Part shown: one piece after another, positions 7,243-13,659 of the stretch | Layout of the letters: every line of letters begins with the position of its first letter | Position numbering within the stretch: position 1 is the stretch's first letter | Source of the DNA: Patescibacteria group bacterium | GTDB lineage: Bacteria > Patescibacteriota > Minisyncoccia > Phycocordibacterales > EsbW-18 | Assembly (NCBI GenBank): GCA_030917725.1 | Contig: JAUPUE010000023.1 | Location: forward strand, 1 to 28,275 | Length of the DNA: 28,275 bases | Reading direction: 5' to 3' | The notes under the pieces: model-generated | Seen by the model: only the letters and a program-made list of their open reading frames with translations | Databases searched by the model: none | What the model was told of the DNA's origin: nothing | Translations under genes and position numbers: made by a program

Positions 7243-7545
7243 CTATCTCGATGGGTCAGGGAGTGTTGGTGGAGCGGCCTTGAGTCTTTCAAAATCGCTC
7301 TGCCGCGCATCAATAATCCTAATGGAGTTCGACAAGTCTTCACGACTGATGCTTTCGACATCTGACGAGGCGTCAGCTGGTGCGATGTCTGCATCAAATA
7401 CACCAAGGAAAAGCACAACCGCAGCAAGGGCAACAACCACCGTACCAACAAGAGCAACAATAACCCCAGTGATCCACGCGCCCGAAAGACCCACATGCAT
7501 GTGGCGAGGGTCAAGGTTGAGATGAGGAATGAGTCGTTTTTTCAT
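7243..7545 (-). CDS. Small membrane protein, last gene of the pilM-N-O operon
   Basis: The 100-residue protein has a basic cytoplasmic start, one strongly hydrophobic segment (about residues 20-47) and a short polar, Asp/Ser-rich tail ending in a Pro-rich stretch. I do not recognise a family. I start at ATG 7545 (MKKRLIPHLNLD) because it gives a natural basic start and lies 5 nt after the pilO-like stop. An upstream in-frame start would overlap that gene. Position suggests a pilus-assembly role, possibly in place of PilP, but no PilP motif is visible. Confidence 0.65.
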   Translation of the reverse strand: MKKRLIPHLNLDPRHMHVGLSGAWITGVIVALVGTVVVALAAVVLFLGVFDADIAPADASSDVESISREDLSNSIRIIDARQSDFERLKAAPPTLPDPSR

Positions 7546-7550
7546 ATCGT

Positions 7551-8093
7551 TTAGTGTCGCAATGAAACCTTGAGAAGTCCCCTGAACGACCATCGGACCC
7601 CCGCATCCTCACTGTCGGCATCTGCAAGCGTTAGTGTTGCGGATTCGAGCTTGCTTTGGAATGGGAGTGCATCAAGAAGTGTGAGAAGGTGCGTCATCGA
7701 GCGCCACGAACCACTTGCTGCAACGTTCATCGAGAGCATTCCCTCCCCCGTGGTGGCGTCTTGGTCTTCGATATGAACATCCGACACAACCACAGGAACG
7801 CCGACGACCGAAGAAAGTGTCTCAATGTTTTCGATAACACCCACAGCACCGTCAGGCGAGACAAAAAACGCATCGAGCATCGCCGTTTCTCCCGAAAGAT
7901 CCTCAAGAAGCCCACTGAGTGCGTGCATCGATTCTTCACGTCGCACATCTCCCGCGAGCTCCGCAACCTGTACCGCAACCGCCTTTTGTGTGCGCGAAAG
8001 AATGACAAGCGCTCCCACATAGACACCCGCAAGAAGCACTGTGACGAGCGTTGTCATCCAAATACCGTAGTGATGTGTGCGAGATGATTGCAT
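7551..8093 (-). CDS. pilO: PilO-like type IV pilus inner-membrane protein
   Basis: The 180-residue protein has one N-terminal transmembrane helix (about residues 10-32), then a coiled-coil-prone segment (VAELAGDVRREESMHALSG). A C-terminal alpha/beta domain of about 100 residues follows, with a SGSWRSMTHLLTLLDALPF stretch that is typical of PilO/GspM-type ferredoxin-like domains. In the family, PilO pairs with PilN in the periplasmic alignment complex of the pilus. Assignment rests on topology and gene order (pilM, pilN-like, then this), since PilO sequences are poorly conserved. Its ATG lies 2 nt after the pilN-like stop. Confidence 0.72.
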   Translation of the reverse strand: MQSSRTHHYGIWMTTLVTVLLAGVYVGALVILSRTQKAVAVQVAELAGDVRREESMHALSGLLEDLSGETAMLDAFFVSPDGAVGVIENIETLSSVVGVPVVVSDVHIEDQDATTGEGMLSMNVAASGSWRSMTHLLTLLDALPFQSKLESATLTLADADSEDAGVRWSFRGLLKVSLRH

Positions 8094-8095
8094 GG

Positions 8096-8632
8096 CTATG
8101 GTACGAGTGTGAGTGAGAGACGAAAGTGAAGGTCGTTCTGTTGTGCGAGCGATTCGATAGGAATGGTGACCTCCGTAAAAAGACCCGACGAACGGAGTGC
8201 ATCACCAAAAGCAATGAGTGAGTTTCGCGTCGCTGCGGATCCTGTCATATCAAGAAAGGCTGTCTCTCCCTCATCGCGCCACAACACGCTCTGCAGCGAC
8301 ACTTGAGTCGGAACAATCTCAACCACGCGAGCAAGGATGTCACTCACAGAGAGTGCATCGGCATCATTGATAACGAGTGTGACTTTTTCTTTGGTTGCGA
8401 CAACATCAGAAGAAGCTGTTGCATCCTTTTGTCGTTCGAGAAGCTGATGCGTGGTTTCGAGACGCACCTTCCCTGCTTCGCGAGATGAGATAGCAGCGAC
8501 GAATGATGGGATGAGAAGAACTGTGCCGATAACAAAGACACCCGAGATGAGCACGAGTATTGCACTCATGAGGCGTCGCATCCGTTGGCGTGCGAGCTCC
8601 TGTCGTTCGTGTGATGGAAGAAGATTAGCCAT
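8096..8632 (-). CDS. pilN: PilN-like type IV pilus inner-membrane protein
   Basis: The 178-residue protein starts with MANLLPSHER, the short cytoplasmic N-L-L-P motif by which PilN proteins dock into PilM. A single transmembrane helix (about residues 23-48) and a soluble domain follow, with VSDILARVVEIVPTQVSLQSV and a beta-rich end, as in PilN. It sits between pilM and a pilO-like gene. A TATCAT box lies 8 nt before the ATG, so an internal promoter is possible, although the 40-nt gap to pilM also allows read-through. Confidence 0.78.
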   Translation of the reverse strand: MANLLPSHERQELARQRMRRLMSAILVLISGVFVIGTVLLIPSFVAAISSREAGKVRLETTHQLLERQKDATASSDVVATKEKVTLVINDADALSVSDILARVVEIVPTQVSLQSVLWRDEGETAFLDMTGSAATRNSLIAFGDALRSSGLFTEVTIPIESLAQQNDLHFRLSLTLVP

Positions 8633-8672
8633 TGATGACTATGATAGCGTACAGCGCACAAAAATAAACGCG

Positions 8673-9764
8673 CTAGCGCTCGTCTCTGTGGAGCGCGAGA
8701 CCAATCGACGAAGCGTAGCTGAGAGAATCTTCATACGAGATGGGTGGAATAGCATCATCAATCGAACAAACATTCTTCCACACATCCGCACGCTTCGTTG
8801 GAACACGAAGGTTTCGTGAAAGATATTCGGGAAGGCCCGCGACGTTCGCATATCCTCCCGACAAAAAGATCATTTCGATTGGATGCTCGGGAAGCTTGGG
8901 GTCTTTTGCGTCTTTGCGCGTCTGCCAGTAGAGATAGTAGCGTTCCACCTCATTTTTAAGAGCGAGCGCGAGATGCTCGAATGCGACCTTAACATCTGCA
9001 TTGTCGTGATAGGTCAGCCCTTGGTCGTTCTTGATTGAAAGAATCTCCGCCGGAGTCGCCTGTGGAAGTGCTGCCGCAATAGCCGCAGTCACCGAATCAC
9101 CACCAACTGGAACGGTTGTCGTAAATCGCACCGCGCCACCGCCGACGACTGTGATACCAGAACGCACCGCACCCACATCCACCACAAGACATCCACCAAC
9201 AAAGTCTTTTGGAACAACGGCGCGAGAAATTGCCTGTGCTTCGATCTCGAGTGACACCGGCGTAAGACCTGCGTCACGAAGCAGGTCAGCATATTCTTTT
9301 GCGATAACCTGCGGATACACCGAGACCGCTACGGTCTTTTGGTCTCCACCCTGTCCTGCAATAACATCAAAATCGATGACGGCTTCTGTGGGTGAGAGCG
9401 GGACATATTCTTCAAGTTTGAATGCGAGGAGGCTTCGAATTTCTTCGGGACCAACAGAAGGGACAGTTGTTGTAAAAATATACCCAGGTTCTTCGGGAAG
9501 TGATGCACTCACAAACGTGAGGTCGTTGTCCTCACGGAGCTTGCTCAAAAGTGCGACGAGCTCATCACGCTTGGCAATCTTTCCACCAACAATAATTCCC
9601 TCGGGAATCTCCTGTGTTGTGAATCGCCCAACACGAAGACCGTGATGCGACGGAACAAGCTCGATGAGCTTTACTGATTTGTCAGAGATATCCATCCCGA
9701 CCGCCGGCATCGATACATATTGTGGAAGTGGAAACCACGCAAGAATGCGTTCGGTAAATGTCAT
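8673..9764 (-). CDS. pilM: Type IV pilus assembly ATPase-fold protein PilM
   Basis: The 363-residue protein has the actin-like fold of PilM, which forms a cytoplasmic ring under the pilus and recruits PilN. Recognisable parts are VGMDISDKSVKLIEL (phosphate-1 loop, residues 22-36), FKLEEYVPLSP, CLVVDVGAVRSGITVV (phosphate-2 loop, near 195), and IFLSGGYANVAGLPEYLS (adenosine motif, near 305). Length fits the family. The ATG at 9764 is preceded by TAAGCT and exactly 6 nt inside a word-repeat linker, which suggests a leaderless operon transcript. Confidence 0.92.
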   Translation of the reverse strand: MTFTERILAWFPLPQYVSMPAVGMDISDKSVKLIELVPSHHGLRVGRFTTQEIPEGIIVGGKIAKRDELVALLSKLREDNDLTFVSASLPEEPGYIFTTTVPSVGPEEIRSLLAFKLEEYVPLSPTEAVIDFDVIAGQGGDQKTVAVSVYPQVIAKEYADLLRDAGLTPVSLEIEAQAISRAVVPKDFVGGCLVVDVGAVRSGITVVGGGAVRFTTTVPVGGDSVTAAIAAALPQATPAEILSIKNDQGLTYHDNADVKVAFEHLALALKNEVERYYLYWQTRKDAKDPKLPEHPIEMIFLSGGYANVAGLPEYLSRNLRVPTKRADVWKNVCSIDDAIPPISYEDSLSYASSIGLALHRDER

Positions 9765-9815
9765 ACATACAGCTTACAGCTTTTAGCTTCTAGCTTCTAG
9801 CTTCAGCTGTGAGCT
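9765..9815 (-). promoter_or_regulatory. Word-repeat linker with -10 box before pilM
   Basis: The plus strand shows near-copies of cagctt/tagcttc (agcttacagcttttagcttc...). On the minus strand this becomes TAAGCT (9771-9776), six bases, ATG. The same box and near-identical flanks (TAAGCTGTAGGC before ATG) occur before the gene at 19033. Confidence 0.5.
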
Positions 9816-9850
9816 ATTCGCTATTAGAAAGCAGTGCGCTCGAAATATAT

Positions 9851-9880
9851 GGCGCAGAGCGGACCCCGCCGCGGCGGGGG
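9851..9880. repeat. GC palindrome (element D)
   Basis: CCCCGCCGCGGCGGGG (9864-9879) is preceded by CGC-AGA-GCG (9853-9861), again two adjacent short palindromes. It lies between pilM and the tRNA-binding-domain gene. It is the least typical member of the CGCTnAGCG family. Confidence 0.5.
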
Positions 9881-9917
9881 CAGCGAAAGTGCGACCACGA
9901 TTTAAGGAAAAACACTT

Positions 9918-10244
9918 TTATCCCGCGATACTTCCTGGAGGAACGTCGTCTTTTGGAACGAGAAACGAAAAGTGTTCATCGCCACCAAGCGCAAAGAGCA
10001 TTCCGTTGCTCTCGAGTCCCTTGATGGTGCGCGGTTCCAAGTTGGTCACGAACGTCGTCGTCATACCAACGATTGATTGCCAGTCGACAACTTTGTGTTT
10101 GATGCCGGAAACAATCTGACGCGGAGCTTCCTCGCCGAAGTCGACTGTGAGCTTGAGAAGCTTGTCAGTCTCAGGAACTTCCTCAACCGCGAGAATCTTC
10201 CCTGTTCGTATCTCTACCTTTTTGAAATCGTCGTATGAAATCAT
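9918..10244 (-). CDS. Stand-alone tRNA-binding domain protein (MetG C-terminal / CsaA-like)
   Basis: The 108-residue protein is a single OB-fold of the EMAPII/Trbp111/CsaA type, as found at the C-terminus of methionyl-tRNA synthetase. The markers are FKKVEIRTGKILAVEEVPETDKLLKL, RQIVSGI, VVDWQSIVGMTTTFVTNLEPRTIKGLESNGMLFAL and VPPGSIAG. In the family it binds the outer corner of tRNAs, usually as a dimer. No synthetase part is attached. Its ATG overlaps the ruvX stop by 4 nt (ATGA), so the two genes are translationally coupled. Confidence 0.9.
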   Translation of the reverse strand: MISYDDFKKVEIRTGKILAVEEVPETDKLLKLTVDFGEEAPRQIVSGIKHKVVDWQSIVGMTTTFVTNLEPRTIKGLESNGMLFALGGDEHFSFLVPKDDVPPGSIAG

Positions 10245-10636
10245 GCTTGTGCTCTAAGTGTGTCTAAAAATCTTTGGAGAATAATTGCCGCTGCCGACGC
10301 ATCGAGGTTAATGATATTTCCTTGGTACCGCGATGCCTCTGCGGACGACCATGATTCTTCCTGAAAGATAACCGGAAGTGGAACCGCTCCTTCGAGCTCT
10401 GTCTTAAATGCTCGAATACCGTCCATCACCGGGTTGTCATTACCTTTTGAATCACGCGAGTGACCAAGGACGATCAAGCGCGCCTTCTCTTGCTCGCACA
10501 AAACCTTGATCGACTCAATAAGATTCGAATGTCCCCTGTTCTCAATCACCTCTTTGGGAAATGCGAGCGTCTCGGATGCGTCAGAGACTGCGACGCCGGT
10601 GCGCTTGGTCCCATAGTCGATAGCCAGGATTGTCAT
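10241..10636 (-). CDS. ruvX: RuvX/YqgF-family putative Holliday junction resolvase or rRNA-processing nuclease
   Basis: The 131-residue RNase H-fold protein begins with TILAIDYGTKRTGVAVSD (first catalytic Asp at residue 7). It continues with RLIVLGHSRDSKGND, where a Gly-Leu-Pro segment is usual, and ends with a NLDASAAAIILQRFL helix carrying the last catalytic Asp. The family has been linked to 16S rRNA 5'-end processing and to junction resolution. It is the first gene of a two-gene unit with the tRNA-binding domain. No Shine-Dalgarno is seen. Confidence 0.88.
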   Translation of the reverse strand: MTILAIDYGTKRTGVAVSDASETLAFPKEVIENRGHSNLIESIKVLCEQEKARLIVLGHSRDSKGNDNPVMDGIRAFKTELEGAVPLPVIFQEESWSSAEASRYQGNIINLDASAAAIILQRFLDTLRAQA

Positions 10637-10657
10637 TGGACCATACTCCCATATTCC

Positions 10658-10903
10658 TCATCCCGCTACAAATATGAAATGCTTTTTGGTGAACGCTCTT
10701 CCTGATGAGGATTTGAGATACCTTTCTAACTTAAATGCTTTATATCTGTCACACATGGCTATATAAAACTCTAGCTTAACCGGCAATCTCTTTTTAGTCG
10801 CAACAATGAGGCCTTCCTGATGCCTATCAAGCCTGTCTTTTAAATCACTCGTGCAACCGATGTAATAGCCGTCCTTACATGACAAAGAATATACGTAGTA
10901 CAT
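10658..10903 (-). CDS. Single-domain GIY-YIG endonuclease-like protein (second copy)
   Basis: The 81-residue protein has YYVYSLS (residues 2-8), YYIGCTSDLKDRLDRHQEG (Tyr, Arg and His of the active site) and KLERYLKSSSGRAF (Glu). It is related to but clearly different from the copy at 2628-2900, so this is not a recent duplication. The ATG at 10903 is preceded by TATACA and 6 nt, close to the leaderless pattern but without the final T of the -10 box. Its 3' end is 21 nt from the ruvX start. Confidence 0.82.
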   Translation of the reverse strand: MYYVYSLSCKDGYYIGCTSDLKDRLDRHQEGLIVATKKRLPVKLEFYIAMCDRYKAFKLERYLKSSSGRAFTKKHFIFVAG

Positions 10904-11019
10904 ACCACATGTATAAACCTCGTCGATAAATTTTCTATGCGGTCTTTGACACGCCGAAGCCCGTCGAAACCGAAAACGTCAGCCCGTCTCCGTCCATAAG
11001 GACTTCGACGTGGCGAAGG

Positions 11020-11106
11020 CGGTGGGGGTGAGATTCGAACTCACGGTCCCCGTAAAGGGACTCCTGTTTTCAAGACAGGTGCATTAGACCACTCTGCCAC
11101 CCCACC
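11020..11106 (-). tRNA. tRNA-Ser (anticodon UGA)
   Basis: Acceptor GGTGGGG/CCCCACC with discriminator G, anticodon stem CCTGT/ACAGG around CTTGAAA (anticodon TGA), a long variable arm GTCCC-TTTAC-GGGGAC and T-loop TTCGAAT. This is a class II serine tRNA. CCA is not encoded. Confidence 0.95.
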
Positions 11107-11187
11107 AGATGCGCTTTTATAGCATGGATATGTGAATCTTGGAACGTATCAATTATTTTACACAGCTCATTTCTCCCCCGCCTCGCA

Positions 11188-11217
11188 TTGTCCTTTTGCT
11201 CATCATATTCATATAAT
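11188..11217 (+). promoter_or_regulatory. Promoter with transcription start at the ATG of the 11224 gene
   Basis: TTGTCC (11188-11193), an 18-nt spacer and a perfect TATAAT (11212-11217) are followed by six bases and the ATG at 11224. No room is left for a ribosome-binding site. Confidence 0.7.
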
Positions 11218-11223
11218 GTGCAT

Positions 11224-11682
11224 ATGACCGAACCGCTTTCATGGGTTGCTCTCGAACACGAGCATGTCGAACGCCATCCAGACTGGTTCTGGGGCGTTGG
11301 AATCATCGCGCTCGGCGGTGCCATCATCGCACTTCTTCTTGGAAACGTGATGTTTGCACTCTTCATTGTTGTTTGTGCCATTACACTCTCGCTCTACGCC
11401 CTCAAGCACCCACAGCGTGTCAGCTACCAGATTGGAGAAAAAGGCGTTCTCGTTGATACAACCATCTATCTCTATCCATCGCTCGAGTCATTCTGTATTC
11501 ACGAACACCACGACTCGTTCCGTCTCATTCTGAAGTCTCAAAAGGTCTTCATGCCATATATCCTCATCCCGCTCGACACTGTTCCACCCGAAGAGGTGCG
11601 TAAAGCATTCGCGGGAAAGCTGCCCGAAGTCTACGTCCCCGAATCAATCTCAGAAAAATTGCTCGAAGTGCTCGGCATTTAG
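11224..11682 (+). CDS. Two-helix membrane protein with C-terminal PH-like domain, unknown function
   Basis: The 152-residue protein has a short cytoplasmic start rich in His/Glu (EHEHVERHPDWFW). Two adjacent transmembrane helices (about residues 22-38 and 40-58) follow, then a soluble beta-rich domain (YQIGEKGVLVDTTIYLYPSL, FRLILKSQK). The layout resembles small membrane proteins of the bacterial PH/DUF5673 kind that are common in CPR genomes, but I cannot name a family with confidence. I start at ATG 11224 because TATAAT lies 6 nt upstream. The longer frame from 11188 would begin inside the promoter. Confidence 0.75.
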   Translation: MTEPLSWVALEHEHVERHPDWFWGVGIIALGGAIIALLLGNVMFALFIVVCAITLSLYALKHPQRVSYQIGEKGVLVDTTIYLYPSLESFCIHEHHDSFRLILKSQKVFMPYILIPLDTVPPEEVRKAFAGKLPEVYVPESISEKLLEVLGI

Positions 11683-11735
11683 CCGCCTGTCTCGCCATTT
11701 TCGCCGAAGCGTGTTATTCTCGCTGCGACGCCCTC

Positions 11736-11773
11736 GCTCCGCTTAGCGGAGCCGGAGGACGCTCAGCGCCCTC
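11736..11773. repeat. Paired CGCTnAGCG palindromes at the 5' end of tRNA-Arg(GCG) (element C)
   Basis: GCTCCGCTTAGCGGAGC (11736-11752) is followed by a second imperfect palindrome, GAGG-A-CGCTCAGCG-C-CCTC (11755-11773), which runs six bases into the tRNA acceptor stem. The layout matches elements A and B. Confidence 0.65.
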
Positions 11774-11839
11774 GTCGTTCAATGGATAGGACGCAAGCTT
11801 GCGGAGCTTGCGATGTAGGTTCGATTCCTACCGAGGGCA
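11768..11839 (+). tRNA. tRNA-Arg (anticodon GCG)
   Basis: Acceptor GCCCTCG/CGAGGGC with discriminator A, anticodon stem CAAGC/GCTTG around TTGCGGA (anticodon GCG), and T-arm GTAGG-TTCGATT-CCTAC. The usual bacterial reader of CGU/CGC is ACG edited to ICG by TadA, so GCG is unusual. CCA is not encoded. The 3' part is duplicated at 12000-12018. Confidence 0.92.
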
Positions 11840-12018
11840 TATAAAACAAAAGCGTCGGATGCGTCAGCATTCGGCGTTTTTGTTTTACGCCAATCGGTGG
11901 GATGAGAAGGCCGGAGCCCCGCAGAGCGGGGCGAGGCGGGGTCGCGGACACTTAGGCTTTTCGAGCCAGAGGCGAAGAAAAGCCTAAGTGATCCGTGACC
12001 GATTCCTACCGAGGGCAT
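11822..12018. repeat. Hairpin-packed segment flanked by two copies of the tRNA-Arg tail
   Basis: CGATTCCTACCGAGGGCAT ends tRNA-Arg(GCG) at 11822-11840 and recurs at 12000-12018. Both copies are followed by AAAACAAA (2-nt offset). Between them lie three palindromic units. The first is the 20-bp tRNA terminator (11843-11886). The second is GCCCCGCAGAGCGGGGC (11916-11932). The third is a 22-bp hairpin at 11941-11999 whose core pairs CACTTAGGCTTTTC with GAAAAGCCTAAGTG. This resembles an integration footprint or a remodelled tandem tRNA duplication. It holds no gene. Confidence 0.75.
11843..11886 (+). terminator. 20-bp intrinsic terminator of tRNA-Arg(GCG)
   Basis: AAAACAAAAGCGTCGGATGC (11843-11862) pairs along its whole length, with three G-T wobbles, with 11867-11886 around the loop GTCA. 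The 3' arm ends in GTTTTTGTTTT. It starts 3 nt after the tRNA. Confidence 0.85.
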
Positions 12019-12031
12019 AAAACAAATGGGA

Positions 12032-12040
12032 TGCTACAAT
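12032..12040 (+). promoter_or_regulatory. Extended -10 box of the lower-glycolysis operon
   Basis: TGC-TACAAT ends 6 nt before the ATG at 12047, so the operon mRNA is predicted to start at the start codon. No good -35 box is seen. The box lies only 16 nt beyond the duplicated tRNA tail. Confidence 0.55.
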
Positions 12041-12046
12041 AGCCCC

Positions 12047-13021
12047 ATGACACAGGCCATTTTTGTTACGCGAAGCATTCCTGGACCAGCACTCGAGACT
12101 CTCAAAGCCAAAGGTTACGACGTTACTGTTCGAGACAGCGAGACCGCACCAACAGAAGACGAGCTCGTTACGCTCCTTTCTGCCAAGCCGTATGACGTGG
12201 CACTCACACTTCTTACCGACCCTATTACGGCTCGCGTGATGGACGCGGCGCCGAGCATCAAGCTCTACACCAACTTTGCCATTGGATTCGACAATATTGA
12301 TATTGATGCGGCATCACAGCGCAGTATTGCTGTGAGCAACACCGCGGGCGACTACGGCTACACCGTTGCAGAACACACGCTCGCGCTCATGCTGAGCCTC
12401 ACAACACGTCTTGTTGAAGCAGACGCGTCGGTCCGCCGTGGCGAATTCACCGGATGGTCCCCTACCCACTTCGTCGGCACCGACCTCCGTGGCAAAGTCA
12501 TCGGTCTCATCGGCATGGGCCGCATTGGTGAACGCGTCGCGCATCACTTATCAAAAGGATTTGATTCACGCGTCATCTACTACGACACCAAGCGCAATGA
12601 ACAGGCCGAGAAAGAGCACAGCGCAGAATATCGAGAGGACATCGAGAGTGTCCTTCGCGATGCCGACATTGTGAGCATCCACGTTCCTCTCCTTCCAACA
12701 ACGCGCCACCTCATCAATGCCGAGCGCCTTGGGACAATGAAGCCGTCAGCATTCCTCATCAACACATCTCGCGGACCGGTTATCGACGAAGTTGCACTTG
12801 TCGAAGCACTCCGTTCAAAGATCATTGCCGGAGCAGGGTTGGACGTCTTTGAATTCGAACCAAAACTCTCTGCAGGATTGGCCGAGCTTCCCAACGTGGT
12901 CCTCACGCCGCACATCGCTTCGGCCCGCACGAGCGCCCGTGATGCGATGTCACGAATTGTTGCCGAGAACATCATCGACTTTTTCGAAGGAAAAGCGCCT
13001 CGCAACATCGTCAACAAATAA
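12047..13021 (+). CDS. NAD(P)-dependent D-2-hydroxyacid dehydrogenase
   Basis: The 324-residue enzyme belongs to the D-2-hydroxyacid dehydrogenase family (glyoxylate/hydroxypyruvate reductase, phosphoglycerate dehydrogenase, D-lactate dehydrogenase). It shows NFAIGFDNIDIDAA, the Rossmann loop GLIGMGRIGERV (near residue 150), INTSRGPVID (substrate Arg), LDVFEFEP (Glu) and LTPHIAS (catalytic His). It sits at the head of an operon with phosphoglycerate mutase, pyruvate kinase and enolase. Two roles fit that setting: reduction of pyruvate to D-lactate to regenerate NAD+, or hydroxypyruvate/glycerate conversion. Sequence alone does not decide. ATG 12047 is chosen over the earlier in-frame start because TACAAT lies 6 nt before it. 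Confidence 0.9.
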   Translation: MTQAIFVTRSIPGPALETLKAKGYDVTVRDSETAPTEDELVTLLSAKPYDVALTLLTDPITARVMDAAPSIKLYTNFAIGFDNIDIDAASQRSIAVSNTAGDYGYTVAEHTLALMLSLTTRLVEADASVRRGEFTGWSPTHFVGTDLRGKVIGLIGMGRIGERVAHHLSKGFDSRVIYYDTKRNEQAEKEHSAEYREDIESVLRDADIVSIHVPLLPTTRHLINAERLGTMKPSAFLINTSRGPVIDEVALVEALRSKIIAGAGLDVFEFEPKLSAGLAELPNVVLTPHIASARTSARDAMSRIVAENIIDFFEGKAPRNIVNK

Positions 13022-13026
13022 TCTTT

Positions 13027-13659
13027 ATGGCAGGAACGCTCATACTCGCCCGACATCACGAATCCGAATGGAACAAGTTGGGCAAATGGACTGGCGTTGT
13101 TGATGTTCCCCTCACCGACTACGGTCGCGAAAAGTCGAACGACATGGGACTCCTCATCAAGGACATCCCTATCGACTGTGCTTTTGCTTCGAGCAAGGTG
13201 CGTGCCATCGAGACGCTCTCGTGCATGCTCAACACATGCGAACGATTCGAAATCCCTACAGAGCGTTCAGAAGCGCTCGACGAGCGCGATTACGGCGACT
13301 ACACCGGAAAGAACAAATGGGATATGGAGAAGCTCCTCGGTACTGACGAATTCACCAAGCTCCGCAGAGGTTGGGATTATCCCATTCCCAACGGCGAGAC
13401 GCTCAAGACGGTCTACGAACGTGCTGTCCCCTATTTCATCGAGACCATCCTTCCAAAGGTCCGCGAAGGAAAGAATGTACTCGTTGTTGCTCACGGCAAT
13501 TCGCTTCGATCAATCATAAAATATATCGAGCAGGTTCCCGACGAGAAGGTTGGTGATATCGAGATGCCGTTTGGTGCCATCCTTATCTACGACATCGACA
13601 CCGACGGACACATGAAGAACAAAGAGATTAAAGTAACCGAATCAAACGTACCAGCATGA
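13027..13659 (+). CDS. gpmA: 2,3-bisphosphoglycerate-dependent phosphoglycerate mutase
   Basis: The 210-residue histidine-phosphatase-fold enzyme interconverts 3- and 2-phosphoglycerate. It has the phospho-accepting His10 in ARHHESEWN (usually RHGES; the Gly is His here), WTGVVDVPLTDYGR, Arg in SSKVRAIET, LDERDYGDYTGKNK with the acid Glu86, and VVAHGNSLR with His156. E. coli GpmA is about 250 residues, so it is somewhat shortened. It follows the dehydrogenase by 5 nt and overlaps the next gene by 4 nt (ATGA), so the operon is tightly coupled. Confidence 0.92.
   Translation: MAGTLILARHHESEWNKLGKWTGVVDVPLTDYGREKSNDMGLLIKDIPIDCAFASSKVRAIETLSCMLNTCERFEIPTERSEALDERDYGDYTGKNKWDMEKLLGTDEFTKLRRGWDYPIPNGETLKTVYERAVPYFIETILPKVREGKNVLVVAHGNSLRSIIKYIEQVPDEKVGDIEMPFGAILIYDIDTDGHMKNKEIKVTESNVPA

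Noticed and set aside
10904..11019. Structured RNA or terminator between GIY-YIG and tRNA-Ser
   Set aside because: There is an imperfect inverted repeat (GTCGAA/TTCGAC with partial flanks), but no T-run and no consistent longer fold, so I do not call a feature.
11941..11999. Integron attC site
   Set aside because: The hairpin has TTAGGC/GCCTAA arms that recall attC, but their order is inverted, the stem is nearly perfect without extrahelical bases, and no integrase or cassette array is present.
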